DNA of 64,000 bases, from assembly GCA_003248775.1 (NCBI GenBank), contig QFQX01000003.1, positions 1 to 64,000 of the forward strand, given 5' to 3'. This DNA is from Shinella sp. GTDB lineage: Bacteria > Pseudomonadota > Alphaproteobacteria > Rhizobiales > Rhizobiaceae. The translations under genes were made by a program, and so were the position numbers. Below, piece by piece: positions 53,082-62,006 of this stretch; the first letter of the stretch is position 1; each line of letters starts with the position of its first letter. The notes beneath the pieces were generated by a model, which was given only the letters and a program-made list of their open reading frames with translations, made no database searches and was not told where the DNA came from.

Positions 53082-54014
53082 ATGCTTACTCAGATCAAAG
53101 GCTTGCACCACATTACCTCCATGGCTGCTGACGCTCAGGAGAACAGCGACTTTTTCACCAAGACGCTCGGACTGCGCCGCGTGAAGAAGACCGTCAACTT
53201 CGATGCCCCCGATGTCTACCATCTCTACTATGGCGACGAGGCCGGCACTCCCGGTTCTGTCATGACCTACTTCCCCTTCCCGCATATTGCGGCAGGTCGT
53301 CCGGGTGCCGGTGAAGTCGGCGAATCCTACTTCGCGGTTCCGAAGGGCTCGCTGGGCTACTGGACGGAACGCCTGACCAAGCTCGGCGTGAAGAACCTCT
53401 CTGCCACCGAAATGTTCGGCGAAAAGCGCCTGCGCTTCGCCGGTCCGGACAGTGACGGTTTCTCGCTGGTGGAAGTCGATAACGACAAGCGCGAAGGCTG
53501 GCTGCATGATGAGATCGGAGCCGCCGAAGCCATCAAGGGTTTCCATGGTGCCAGCATGCGGCTCAAGGACACCGGCGCAACCCGCGAATTGCTCGGCTTC
53601 ATGGGCTACGAGAAGGTCGACGAAAAGGGCGAATGGGCCCGCTTTGCCATCGCTGGCGGCAACGGTGCGGATTTCATCGATCTCGAAACCGTCCCGCAGG
53701 CAGACTTTGCCCGCCTCGGTGCAGGCTCGGTCCATCACATCGCATTCGCGGTGGAAGACAGGGCAGCACAGCTTGAAGTGCGCAAGGCGCTTCTCGACAC
53801 CGGCTATCAGGTAACCCCGGTCATCGACCGCGATTACTTCTGGGCGATCTACTTCCGTACGCCGGGTGGCGTGCTGTTCGAAATCGCCACCAACGAACCC
53901 GGCTTCGACCGCGACGAGGATACCGCTCACCTCGGCGAAGCCCTGAAGCTGCCGTCCCGCTACGAGCCTTATCGCGGCCAGATCGAAAAGCAGCTTCAGC
54001 CGATCGCCGACTGA
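53082..54014 (+). CDS. VOC-family ring-cleavage-type dioxygenase (MhqO-like)
   Basis: A 310-residue protein with two glyoxalase/extradiol-dioxygenase repeats. Metal ligands are likely His in LHHITSMA, His in VHHIAFAVED and Glu in VLFEIATNEPGF. Family members open hydroquinone rings; in Bacillus MhqO detoxifies 2-methylhydroquinone. ATG 53082 follows AAGGATGACAAAA. Directly followed by an MhqD-like esterase and a pirin gene. Confidence 0.87.
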   Translation: MLTQIKGLHHITSMAADAQENSDFFTKTLGLRRVKKTVNFDAPDVYHLYYGDEAGTPGSVMTYFPFPHIAAGRPGAGEVGESYFAVPKGSLGYWTERLTKLGVKNLSATEMFGEKRLRFAGPDSDGFSLVEVDNDKREGWLHDEIGAAEAIKGFHGASMRLKDTGATRELLGFMGYEKVDEKGEWARFAIAGGNGADFIDLETVPQADFARLGAGSVHHIAFAVEDRAAQLEVRKALLDTGYQVTPVIDRDYFWAIYFRTPGGVLFEIATNEPGFDRDEDTAHLGEALKLPSRYEPYRGQIEKQLQPIAD

Positions 54015-54077
54015 AGCAGTGGCAACGATGGATGAAACGGCGCGACCGCATGGTCCCGTCATCAGGAGAAAAACATC

Positions 54078-54689
54078 ATGAACACGACGACCAGCACTTA
54101 TCATGCCTTTACCAAGCCGGGTTCCGATGGGGCTCCGCTCGTCTTCGCTTTCCACGGCACCGGCGGCAATGAACTCCAGTTCACCGAACTGGTCGAGCAG
54201 ATCCTTCCCGATGCCGGGATCGTATCGCCGAGGGGCGACGTTTCCGAATACGGTGCCCTGCGCTTCTTCCGCCGCACCGGCGAAGGCGTCTACGACATGG
54301 ATGACCTAGCAAGACGCACGGACAAGATGATCGACTTCCTCGCTGAGAAGAAAGCGGAGAACCCCGGTCGTCCCGTCTATGCGCTCGGCTACTCCAACGG
54401 AGCCAACATTCTCGCCGCCGTGGCGTTCAAAAAGCCCGGCCTCTTCGACCGCATGGCGCTGCTGCATCCACTGATCCCGTGGAAGCCGGAAAACAACAGC
54501 GCGCTGAAGGACCGGCAGGTACTCGTCACAGCCGGGCAGCATGATCCCATCTGCCCGCTGCCGCTGACGGAGGCGCTTGTCGACTATTTCGAGCGACAGG
54601 GCGCAAGGGTCGAAACCAGCATTCATGCAGGCGGGCACGAAATTCGCCAGACGGAACTGCAGGCACTGAACGCCTTCCTGACCCGATAA
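54078..54689 (+). CDS. phospholipase/carboxylesterase family hydrolase (MhqD-like)
   Basis: A 203-residue alpha/beta hydrolase. Catalytic Ser is in GYSNGAN, Asp in GQHDPICP and His in HAGGHEIRQ. It resembles the small carboxylesterase MhqD found with MhqO. ATG follows GGAGAAAAACATC, 63 bp after the VOC gene. It may hydrolyse ring-cleavage products (inference). Confidence 0.87.
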   Translation: MNTTTSTYHAFTKPGSDGAPLVFAFHGTGGNELQFTELVEQILPDAGIVSPRGDVSEYGALRFFRRTGEGVYDMDDLARRTDKMIDFLAEKKAENPGRPVYALGYSNGANILAAVAFKKPGLFDRMALLHPLIPWKPENNSALKDRQVLVTAGQHDPICPLPLTEALVDYFERQGARVETSIHAGGHEIRQTELQALNAFLTR

Positions 54690-54784
54690 GACTTCCGGCC
54701 GAGAAGAAACAATATCGGCCGGAATCTAACTGCGAAATCACCCTTCGGAGGTCTCCGGCCCCGATGCAATCCGGGAGAGAAACC

Positions 54785-55486
54785 ATGATCCTGATCCACG
54801 AAAACATGAGTCGCGGCAAAACCAGCAAGGGCTGGCTGAACAGCTTTCATACCTTCTCGTTCGGCGGTTTCCAGGACCCGACGCGCATGGGTTTCGGCCC
54901 GCTTCGCGTCATCAACGAGGACTGGGTCATTCCGGGTTCGGGCTTTTCCGAACATCCCCACGACAACATGGATATCCTCACTGTCCTGCTCGAAGGCAAG
55001 CTGCGCCATCAGGATACCATGGGAAATGTCTCTACAATCGAGGCCGGCGAGATCCAGTTGATGTCCGCCGGCACCGGGGTTAGCCATTCGGAAATGAACG
55101 CCTCGGAGGACGAGACCGCTCATCTCCTGCAGATCTGGATGATCCCGGATGTCAGGGAAACAGCACCGCGCTACCAGCAGGCCCGCCTGCCGGCCGCGGA
55201 AGATACCCGGGACTGGACGCCGATCGCATCCGGCACCGAGGGCGAGGCTCCGCTTCACCTGTTGTCCGATAGCAGGATACTGATCGCCAATCCGAAGGAA
55301 GGTGATGTCAGCATCATCCCCGCCCGGCCCGGACGCCTCGTCTTCGTCCATATCGTGGACGGGCTGGCCCGGATCGATGACGAGAACCTGAGACCGGGTG
55401 ATGGCCTCCAGATCTCCGACCCGGAAAACCTGGAACTCAGCTGGCTGACGGACGGGAAAGCGCTTCTGTTCGACATGCCTCGATAA
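54785..55486 (+). CDS. pirin family protein (possible quercetinase/quinone-related)
   Basis: A 233-residue bicupin. The N-terminal cupin has the metal site HPHDNMDILTVLLEG followed by the GVSHSEMNASEDE segment. ATG 54785 follows GGGAGAGAAACC. Pirins of this group can have quercetin 2,3-dioxygenase activity. It completes the LysR-controlled set. Followed by a strong bidirectional hairpin. Confidence 0.9.
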   Translation: MILIHENMSRGKTSKGWLNSFHTFSFGGFQDPTRMGFGPLRVINEDWVIPGSGFSEHPHDNMDILTVLLEGKLRHQDTMGNVSTIEAGEIQLMSAGTGVSHSEMNASEDETAHLLQIWMIPDVRETAPRYQQARLPAAEDTRDWTPIASGTEGEAPLHLLSDSRILIANPKEGDVSIIPARPGRLVFVHIVDGLARIDDENLRPGDGLQISDPENLELSWLTDGKALLFDMPR

Positions 55487-55542
55487 GAACCGAATACCCC
55501 TAAACCGGGCGGCGGGAACTCTATCCCGCCGCTCTTCGGTTC
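55487..55542. terminator. bidirectional hairpin between pirin and response-regulator genes
   Basis: The core stem GCGGCGGGA / TCCCGCCGC (55509-55532, 6-nt loop) is nested in an outer pairing of GAACCGAA with TTCGGTTC. It separates two convergent genes and probably ends both transcripts. Confidence 0.65.
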
Positions 55543-55957
55543 AGTGAGATCCGCCGCCCTTCGATTGCAGGGCGGCATCGAGACAGGCTGCCAATGCATC
55601 TGCATGGAAAGGCTTCTGCAGCACGCGGACATGCTCACCGATATGTTCGCGCACCTGGCTCTCCGCGAAGGCGGTGATAAAGACGAATGGTACCCGACGC
55701 GACACCTCTTCCTGCAGGCGAAGATAGAGGTCGATGCCGCTCATGCCGGCCATGTTGACGTCCGAAACGATGCAGGATGCAGAGAGATTATCCTCATCCG
55801 CCAGGAATTCTTCAGCGGAAACAAATGACTTCGCCGTAAAGCCAAACGAGCGGACAAGACTGCTCGTTGCCCGGCGTACGTCGGCCTCGTCGTCGATGAT
55901 TGCAATGAAACTGGTCGTTGCCACGGCGGAAGTAGCCAATCTCCGGCGTACCGGCAC
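55541..55957 (-). CDS. single-domain response regulator (FixJ-type receiver)
   Basis: A 138-residue receiver with no output domain. Acidic pair in IIDDEADVRR, phospho-acceptor Asp in IVSDVNMAGMSG, Thr/Ala in FITAF, Lys in LQKPFH. The start is uncertain: GTG 55957 as taken, or a GTG at 55924 closer to the domain. It may act by protein contact or as a phosphate sink. The next gene upstream is a nucleotide cyclase on the same strand. Confidence 0.85.
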   Translation of the reverse strand: MPVRRRLATSAVATTSFIAIIDDEADVRRATSSLVRSFGFTAKSFVSAEEFLADEDNLSASCIVSDVNMAGMSGIDLYLRLQEEVSRRVPFVFITAFAESQVREHIGEHVRVLQKPFHADALAACLDAALQSKGGGSH

Positions 55958-56117
55958 ACAATTGCTGATAGCCCTATATAGCGCCAGCCGTGCGACGGAT
56001 GAACTATACGGAGGTTTATCGGCAACACCGAAAGGTAAACCTTCGCATCCGAAGCCGAACTTCTCCCGACTGTAGTTTTCCGTGTGGTTCTATCCGCTCC
56101 GGACAGGCTGCCGGACG

Positions 56118-57323
56118 CTATTGGCGAAGCGCAAACAGCGCCTTCTGCTCCTGCACGCCCTTGAGCTGGAACGAGCCGAGATTGTGGAACGCTTTTAGTC
56201 CCTCCTCCGACGCGAGCGCCGCAAATTCGCGGGAAGCAAGCGCGGTCTCGTTGACGGAACGGCACATGGCCGCCATGCGGCATACCTCGTTGACGGCGGG
56301 ACCGATCACGGTGAAATCCAGCCGTTCGTCGCTGCCGACATTGCCGTAGAAGACTTCGCCCTCATGAAGCGCGAGATAGACCGAAGTCGTCGCCAGCCCC
56401 TCCTCACCGCGCCGAAGGTTGAGCTCGGCAATCCGCCTGCCGACATCGGCCTGAGCCTGCAACGCAGCGCTCGCGGCTTCGTGCTGGTCGCGATGGTTGA
56501 AGATCGCGAGAATGCCGTCTCCGACAAGCTTCAGGATATCGCCGCCCGCGTTATGAACCGCCGAGATGACGGTGTCGGCATAGTCGTTGAGGAAGGCGAT
56601 GAGCCTTCCGCTTTCCATGGTTTCCGATAGCGAAGTGTAGTTTTCCATGTCGGAATACCAGAGCACCGTCCGGATGGTCTCGACCTTACCCCGCTCGATA
56701 CGGCCTTCGAGCACGCGCCGGCCGGGATCCCGACCGAGATAGACCTGGACAAGCGACCGCGCGATCTGCCCGAGCGAAGCGGACTTTATAGCCAGGGCGA
56801 GGCTCGCGACAAGCTTGCGCAATACCTCCAGGTCATCCTCGGAAAAGCCGCCCAGCTGGCTTGTCGACCATCGCGAATAGATGCTCTCGATCTCGCCGAT
56901 CGTCGTCTTTCCGCCCAGCTTGTGCATCAACACGAAATAATCCGTATGCCCCTGATCGATCAGGTCTCCGATGATACCGAACCGCGAACGAGCGGCATCA
57001 ACGAGCGGTATGTGCAGTTCCGACAAACTGTTTTCGTTCATGTAGTGGAAGGGGCTGCCGCGCCAGAGGTGGTTATTGCGTATCGCCTCCTCTCGCGTGA
57101 ACTCCCGATGGACAGGACCGTTCTGATTGGCAATGTTCCAGAAGACGCCTTCCGATTCCTGAACGGGATGAAGCGTGTCGAAGAAAAGCGCGACCTCCAC
57201 GATTTCCAGACCGCCCTCGCGCAAGCGGTTACAGAAGCCATCGACAAGATCGGTTTCCCGCAGACCCAGAAGTCCCTGCTCGATAACCCAGTCATTGATC
57301 GCATCAAGCGTTTCTCTTTTCAT
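56118..57323 (-). CDS. class III adenylate/guanylate cyclase
   Basis: A 401-residue protein. The N-terminal part (about 10-200) is a cytoplasmic sensor-like region without membrane segments. The class III cyclase domain spans about 220-345: metal Asp in TVLWYSDMENYTSL and in GDILKLVGDGILAIF. ATG 57323 (MKRETLD) has GGGAAGG upstream. It makes cAMP or cGMP; which cannot be told from sequence. Rhizobia carry many such cyclases. Confidence 0.87.
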   Translation of the reverse strand: MKRETLDAINDWVIEQGLLGLRETDLVDGFCNRLREGGLEIVEVALFFDTLHPVQESEGVFWNIANQNGPVHREFTREEAIRNNHLWRGSPFHYMNENSLSELHIPLVDAARSRFGIIGDLIDQGHTDYFVLMHKLGGKTTIGEIESIYSRWSTSQLGGFSEDDLEVLRKLVASLALAIKSASLGQIARSLVQVYLGRDPGRRVLEGRIERGKVETIRTVLWYSDMENYTSLSETMESGRLIAFLNDYADTVISAVHNAGGDILKLVGDGILAIFNHRDQHEAASAALQAQADVGRRIAELNLRRGEEGLATTSVYLALHEGEVFYGNVGSDERLDFTVIGPAVNEVCRMAAMCRSVNETALASREFAALASEEGLKAFHNLGSFQLKGVQEQKALFALRQ

Positions 57324-57540
57324 GGGTATGCCTTCCCGCACCTGTCGCGCGCACCATATATCAGGGCATTATCTGAAAACGCCGGAAGCCAATTTCAACC
57401 CATGCTTTCAAAGATATATGAGCAATTGCCGGAACAACACACGGCATCGCCCCGCCACCGATTCATGAAGCGGCAAGCGGGGCTTATCTGTGGGCATAAG
57501 ACATAGGGAATACACGCCATTTCGTCGCGTTCAGCACGCT

Positions 57541-58515
57541 TCAGAAATCCCAATCCTCGTCTTCGGTGGCGACCGCCTTGCCGATGACATAAGAAGAGCC
57601 GGAACCGGAGAAGAAGTCGTGGTTCTCATCGGCGTTCGGCGAAAGCGCCGACAGGATCGCGGGATTGACCTTGCATGCCTCCGCCGGAAACAGCGCTTCG
57701 TAGCCGAGGTTCATCAGCGCCTTGTTGGCGTTGTAATGCAGGAACTTCTTCACATCCTCGGTCAACCCGACGCCGTCATAAAGGTCCTCGGTATACCTGG
57801 CCTCGTTGTCATAGAGGTCGAGCAGGAGTTCGAAGGCGAAATCCTTGATGTCCTGCCGCCGCGCTTCCGGTTCGCGGTCGAGCGCCCGCTGGAATTTGTA
57901 ACCGATGTAATAGCCATGCACCGCCTCGTCGCGAATGATGAGACGGATCAGGTCTGCGGTGTTGGTGAGCTTCGCCCGGCTCGACCAGTACATCGGTAGA
58001 TAGAAGCCGGAATAGAACAGGAAGCTTTCGAGAAAAACGCTGGCGATCTTCTTCTTCAAGGGATCGCCCGAGTCGTATTGCTCCATGATCAGCGCCGCCT
58101 TCCGCTGCAGGAACTCGTTTTCCTCCGACCAGCGATAGGCGTCGTCCACATCCGGCGTCAGGCAAAGCGTGGAGAAGATCGACGAATACGAGCGCGCATG
58201 AACGGCTTCCATGAAGGAGACGTTCGACAGAACCGCCTCCTCATGCGGCGTGGCGGCATCTTCCATCAGCCGCACGGCGCCGACTCCGTTCTGGATCGTG
58301 TCGAGCAAAGTCAGCCCGGTGAAGACACGGATCGTGAGCCTCTGCTCCTCTGGTTTCAGCGTCGCCCAGGACTGGATGTCGTTCGAAAGCGGCACCTTTT
58401 CCGGCAGCCAGAAGTTTCCGGTCAACCTGTTCCAGACTTCGAGATCCTTGTCATCCTCGATGCGGTTCCAGTTGACGGCCCGGATACGGGAGACGGGTTT
58501 GACGGCGATGTTCAT
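57541..58515 (-). CDS. nrdF: class Ib ribonucleotide reductase beta subunit
   Basis: A 324-residue ferritin-like subunit that holds the dimetal-tyrosyl radical cofactor (dimanganese in class Ib with NrdI). Metal ligand motifs SFMEAVHARSYS, FLESFLF and IIRDEAVHGYYIG are visible; ends in DEDWDF, the tail that docks to NrdE. ATG follows AAAAGGACC. It is the last gene of nrdHIEF, 193 bp after nrdE, with a palindromic repeat between. Confidence 0.96.
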   Translation of the reverse strand: MNIAVKPVSRIRAVNWNRIEDDKDLEVWNRLTGNFWLPEKVPLSNDIQSWATLKPEEQRLTIRVFTGLTLLDTIQNGVGAVRLMEDAATPHEEAVLSNVSFMEAVHARSYSSIFSTLCLTPDVDDAYRWSEENEFLQRKAALIMEQYDSGDPLKKKIASVFLESFLFYSGFYLPMYWSSRAKLTNTADLIRLIIRDEAVHGYYIGYKFQRALDREPEARRQDIKDFAFELLLDLYDNEARYTEDLYDGVGLTEDVKKFLHYNANKALMNLGYEALFPAEACKVNPAILSALSPNADENHDFFSGSGSSYVIGKAVATEDEDWDF

Positions 58516-58555
58516 TGTGTTGGTCCTTTTAAAGGAAATTGAAGCGATTGGCGCC

Positions 58556-58690
58556 GCCCCTCACCCCGCCTCCGCTTCGCTCGGCGCACCCTCTCCCCGC
58601 AAGCGGGGCGAGGGGGATCAGAGACGTCGCGGCCTGTTTCCTTCTCCCCGTTTACGGGGAGAAGGTGCCGGCAGGCGGATGAGGGGCATC
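58556..58690. repeat. RIME-like palindromic intergenic repeat between nrdE and nrdF
   Basis: The element is bounded by GCCCCTCACCCCGCC (left) and a right end whose reverse complement is GCCCCTCATCCGCC. Inside are two hairpins: CCCCGC-AA-GCGGGG (58595-58608) and 12-bp arms CCTTCTCCCCGT / ACGGGGAGAAGG with a 2-nt loop (58640-58665). This organisation matches Rhizobium-specific intergenic mosaic elements. It is transcribed within the operon. Confidence 0.85.
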
Positions 58691-58708
58691 GCGGACACCC
58701 AAATCAAA

Positions 58709-60865
58709 TCACAGCGTGCACGACACGCAGCCCTGAACCTGCGTACCCTCGAGCGCCATCTGGCGCAGCCGGATGTAGTAGATGGTCTTGATGCCCCGCT
58801 TCCACGCATAGATCTGTGCGCGGTTGATATCGCGGGTGGTCGCGGTGTCGCGGAAGAAAAGGGTCAGCGAAAGCCCCTGGTCGACATGCTGCGTCGCCGC
58901 CGCATAGGTGTCGATGATCTTTTCCGGACCGATCTCGTAGGCATCCTGATAATATTCGAGATTGTCATTGGTAAGATAGGCGGCGGGATAGTAGACGCGG
59001 CCGATCTTGCCTTCCTTGCGGATCTCGATCTTCGAAACGATCGGATGGATCGAGGAGGTCGAGTGGTTGATATAGGATATCGAGCCAGTCGGCGGCACGG
59101 CCTGCAGGTTCTGGTTATAAAGACCGCCCGTCATCACCGCCTTCTTCAGAGTGAGCCAGTCTTCCTGTATCGGTATGGCGATGCCGGCTTTATCGAACAG
59201 CTCCGCCACCCGCTCGGTCGTAGGCACCCATTCCTGCTGCGTATATTTGTCGAAATACTCGCCCGAGGCATATTTCGAATTCTCGAAGCCCTTGAAGCTC
59301 ACGCCCCGCTCGACCGCCAACCGGTTCGATGCTTTCAGGGCGTGATAGGTCACGGTGTAGAAATAGATATTGGTGAAATCGATGCCTTCTTCCGAACCGT
59401 AGAAGATGCGTTCGCGGGCGAGATAGCCGTGCAGGTTCATCTGGCCGAGGCCGATGGCGTGGCTCTCGTCATTGCCCTTGGCAACCGACGGCACTGACCC
59501 GATATGGCTCATGTCCGAAACGGCGGTCAGCGCCCGGATCGAGGTTTCGATGGTTTTGCCGAAATCGGGCGCATCCATCGCGGCGGCAATGTTGAGAGAG
59601 CCGAGATTGCACGAGATGTCCTTGCCCATATGACTGTAGGAAAGATCCTCGTTGAATTCGCTCGCCTCGCTTACCTGCAGGATTTCCGAGCAGAGATTGC
59701 TCATGGTAATGCGTCCGGCCACCGGATTGGCGCGGTTCACCGTGTCTTCGAACATGATGTAGGGATAACCGCTTTCGAACTGGATCTCCGCGATCACCTG
59801 GAAGAATTCGCGCGCCTTGATCTTCTTTTTCTTGATCCGGCTGTCGGAGACCATTTCCTGATACTTTTCCGTCACGGAAATTTCGGTGAACGGCACGCCG
59901 TAGACGCGCTCGACGTCATAGGGCGAGAACAGGTACATGTCCTCGTTGTTGCGGGCGAGTTCGAAGGTAATGTCGGGGATCACGACGCCGAGCGACAGCG
60001 TCTTGATGCGGATCTTTTCATCCGCATTCTCGCGCTTGGTATCGAGGAACCGCATGATGTCGGGATGATGGGCATGCAGGTAGACGGCCCCTGCCCCCTG
60101 CCGCGCCCCGAGCTGGTTCGCATAGGAAAACGAATCCTCCAACAGCTTCATCACCGGGATCACGCCCGAGGACTGGTTCTCGATCTGCTTGATCGGCGCG
60201 CCGGCCTCGCGGATATTCGTCAGCGACAACGCGACGCCACCACCGCGCTTGGAAAGCTGAAGCGCCGAATTGATCGCCCGGCCGATGCTCTCCATGTTGT
60301 CTTCCACGCGCAGCAGGAAGCACGATACCAGTTCGCCCCGCTGCTGCTTGCCGGCATTGAGAAAGGTCGGCGTCGCAGGCTGGAAACGACCGGAAATGAT
60401 CTCTTCCATCAATTCGCGAGCAAGACCCTCGTCGCCGCGCGAAAGCGTCAGCGCCACCATACAGACGCGATCCTCGTAGCGCTCGAGGTAACGCTTCCCG
60501 TCGAAGGTCTTCAGCGTATAGGAGGTGTAGTACTTGAAGGCCCCGAGAAAGGTCGGGAAGCGGAACTTCTTCGCATAGGCCTCATCGAACAGATCCCGCA
60601 CGAAGTTGAAGGAATACTGGTCGAGAACCGCCTGCTCGTAATAGCCTTCGCTCACCAGATAATCGAGCTTTTCCCGCAGGTTATGGAAGAAGACGGTGTT
60701 CTGGTTCACATGCTGGAGAAAATACTGGCGTGCAGCCAGACGGTCCTTGTCGAGCTGGATCCGGCCATCCTCGTCATAGAGGTTCAGCATGGCGTTGAGG
60801 GCGTGATAGTCGAGAGAAACCTCACTCGTACCGGCCGCCGGTCGGGTTTGTGTCAGCGTGTCCAA
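58709..60865 (-). CDS. nrdE: class Ib ribonucleotide reductase alpha subunit
   Basis: A 718-residue catalytic subunit. Visible are the short N-terminus without an ATP-cone (as class Ib), the active-site region LVSCFLLRVEDNMESIG, NLCSEIL with the radical-site Cys, GSISYINHSTSS, and the C-terminal redox pair GCVSCTL reduced by NrdH. It overlaps the nrdI stop by 13 bp. It reduces ribonucleoside diphosphates to deoxyribonucleotides without B12. Confidence 0.97.
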   Translation of the reverse strand: MDTLTQTRPAAGTSEVSLDYHALNAMLNLYDEDGRIQLDKDRLAARQYFLQHVNQNTVFFHNLREKLDYLVSEGYYEQAVLDQYSFNFVRDLFDEAYAKKFRFPTFLGAFKYYTSYTLKTFDGKRYLERYEDRVCMVALTLSRGDEGLARELMEEIISGRFQPATPTFLNAGKQQRGELVSCFLLRVEDNMESIGRAINSALQLSKRGGGVALSLTNIREAGAPIKQIENQSSGVIPVMKLLEDSFSYANQLGARQGAGAVYLHAHHPDIMRFLDTKRENADEKIRIKTLSLGVVIPDITFELARNNEDMYLFSPYDVERVYGVPFTEISVTEKYQEMVSDSRIKKKKIKAREFFQVIAEIQFESGYPYIMFEDTVNRANPVAGRITMSNLCSEILQVSEASEFNEDLSYSHMGKDISCNLGSLNIAAAMDAPDFGKTIETSIRALTAVSDMSHIGSVPSVAKGNDESHAIGLGQMNLHGYLARERIFYGSEEGIDFTNIYFYTVTYHALKASNRLAVERGVSFKGFENSKYASGEYFDKYTQQEWVPTTERVAELFDKAGIAIPIQEDWLTLKKAVMTGGLYNQNLQAVPPTGSISYINHSTSSIHPIVSKIEIRKEGKIGRVYYPAAYLTNDNLEYYQDAYEIGPEKIIDTYAAATQHVDQGLSLTLFFRDTATTRDINRAQIYAWKRGIKTIYYIRLRQMALEGTQVQGCVSCTL

Positions 60866-61251
60866 AATTTTCCCAGTCCCTGTCTGACGTTATCGACATC
60901 CTCAGCGGTTCCGAGAAGTTCGAAACGATAGAGGAACGGCACCCCGCACTTCGCCGAGACGATGTCTCCGGCGATGGCGTAGGCTGTGCCGAAATTGGTG
61001 TTTCCCGCCGCTATGACACCGCGGATCAGGCTTCGGTTGCGAGGATTGTTGAGAAAGCGGATCACCGGCTTCGGCACCGCTCCCTTTTCCGATCCGCCGC
61101 CATAGGTCGGCGTGACCAGCACGAAGGGAACCTCTGCCTCCGGCGGCTCCTCGCTCGCATCGACCGGCAGCCTCAGCCCGCCAAGGTCGAGTTTCTCGAC
61201 GAAGCGACGGGTATTTTCCGACCGGCTGGAGAAATAGACGAGGCCGCCCAT
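60853..61251 (-). CDS. nrdI: NrdI flavodoxin-like protein
   Basis: A 132-residue NrdI: starts MGGLVYFSSRSENTRRF (FMN phosphate loop) and contains VTPTYGGGSEKGAVP and GVIAAGNTNFGTAYAIAGD. It supplies an oxidant for dimanganese cofactor assembly in NrdF. Located 13 bp after nrdH. Confidence 0.96.
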   Translation of the reverse strand: MGGLVYFSSRSENTRRFVEKLDLGGLRLPVDASEEPPEAEVPFVLVTPTYGGGSEKGAVPKPVIRFLNNPRNRSLIRGVIAAGNTNFGTAYAIAGDIVSAKCGVPFLYRFELLGTAEDVDNVRQGLGKFWTR

Positions 61252-61264
61252 GGGTATAGCCTCG

Positions 61265-61486
61265 TCAGGCGAGCGCGCTGATCATGTCGGGCCGGAAACC
61301 GGACCAGTGCTGCTCTCCGGCAATCACCACCGGCACCTGCCGATAACCAAGCTCCTGCACCAGTTCATAGGCGTTTGTATCTGCGGACACATCGATGACG
61401 GTGTATTCGATCCCCTGCCGGTCGAGAGCGCGCGTGGTTGCGGTGCACTGAACGCAGGCGGGCTTGGAATAAACGGTTATGGTCAT
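61265..61486 (-). CDS. nrdH: NrdH glutaredoxin-like protein
   Basis: A 73-residue glutaredoxin-like reductant with CVQC active site (SKPACVQCTATTRALD) and the C-terminal WSGFRPDM motif of NrdH. ATG follows GAGGAAACCC. It is the first gene of the operon, 285 nt downstream of a cobalamin riboswitch. Confidence 0.96.
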   Translation of the reverse strand: MTITVYSKPACVQCTATTRALDRQGIEYTVIDVSADTNAYELVQELGYRQVPVVIAGEQHWSGFRPDMISALA

Positions 61487-61585
61487 GGGTTTCCTCGTGA
61501 AATTGGCATGCGAAAGGGGTCCGGAACATCCGCCGATGAACCGGGATCGGGACTGAAAACTGGAAAGAGCGCAGCAGAACGCGGC

Positions 61586-61609
61586 CTGTCGGCCGGCAAC
61601 CGCCGACAG
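61586..61609 (-). other. hairpin in the nrd leader between riboswitch and nrdH
   Basis: Minus-strand CTGTCGGC pairs perfectly with GCCGACAG over an 8-nt loop. It lies 100 nt before the nrdH start. There is no T-run after it. It may be part of the riboswitch expression platform or only a leader structure. Confidence 0.4.
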
Positions 61610-61770
61610 ACTGGTATTAGAAAGCGGGTTTTAAGGGACGCAACAATTCAGACATGGACTTCACCCCGAAGCGACAGAAGACGAAGCGCGGGGCAGCGGC
61701 CTGACCGGGGAAAACCGGACACGATTAACCGCGACCTTCCGGGCACCCCGCCGGTGGACGTTCATGTTCA

Positions 61771-61951
61771 AGGCAGGTCTCCTGGCTCTCGGATCATCAT
61801 GCCCGTTCAGCCTTCCCGGGCTCTCGCCCAGTGGCCGGATCGAACGAACATTCACCGCTCACAGTTGCGGGGGCAGCTTCGGCATCGCGGGCATCATGTC
61901 CGCTACCGAATTCCCGTCTTAGCCCTCGACGCTCTCGAATCGAAGGAACCT
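61771..61951 (-). promoter_or_regulatory. cobalamin (B12) riboswitch upstream of nrdHIEF
   Basis: On the minus strand the order is GGTTCC start, GGGAATTCGGT, GCTGCCCCCGCAACTG, GCGG, CCACTGGGCGAGAGCCCGGG and the B12 box AGCCAGGAGACCTGCC. These are the conserved segments of the AdoCbl riboswitch in correct order and spacing. It is in the leader of nrdH; B12 would repress this B12-independent reductase. The remaining sequence to 62006 holds the promoter. Confidence 0.93.
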
Positions 61952-62006
61952 TGAACACTAGATATAGTATCCGAGGCAAAATTTGCGTCAACAATTATGT
62001 TTTCCG

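Noticed and set aside
53004..54155. 383-codon minus-strand open frame opposite the VOC dioxygenase
   Set aside because: The plus strand has clear glyoxalase repeats and the ribosome site; the reverse frame has no family character.
58595..58665. Hairpins between nrdE and nrdF as CRISPR repeats or a terminator
   Set aside because: There is only one copy of each, no spacers, and the flanking ends match a RIME-type repeat; a simple terminator would not have the bounded inverted ends.
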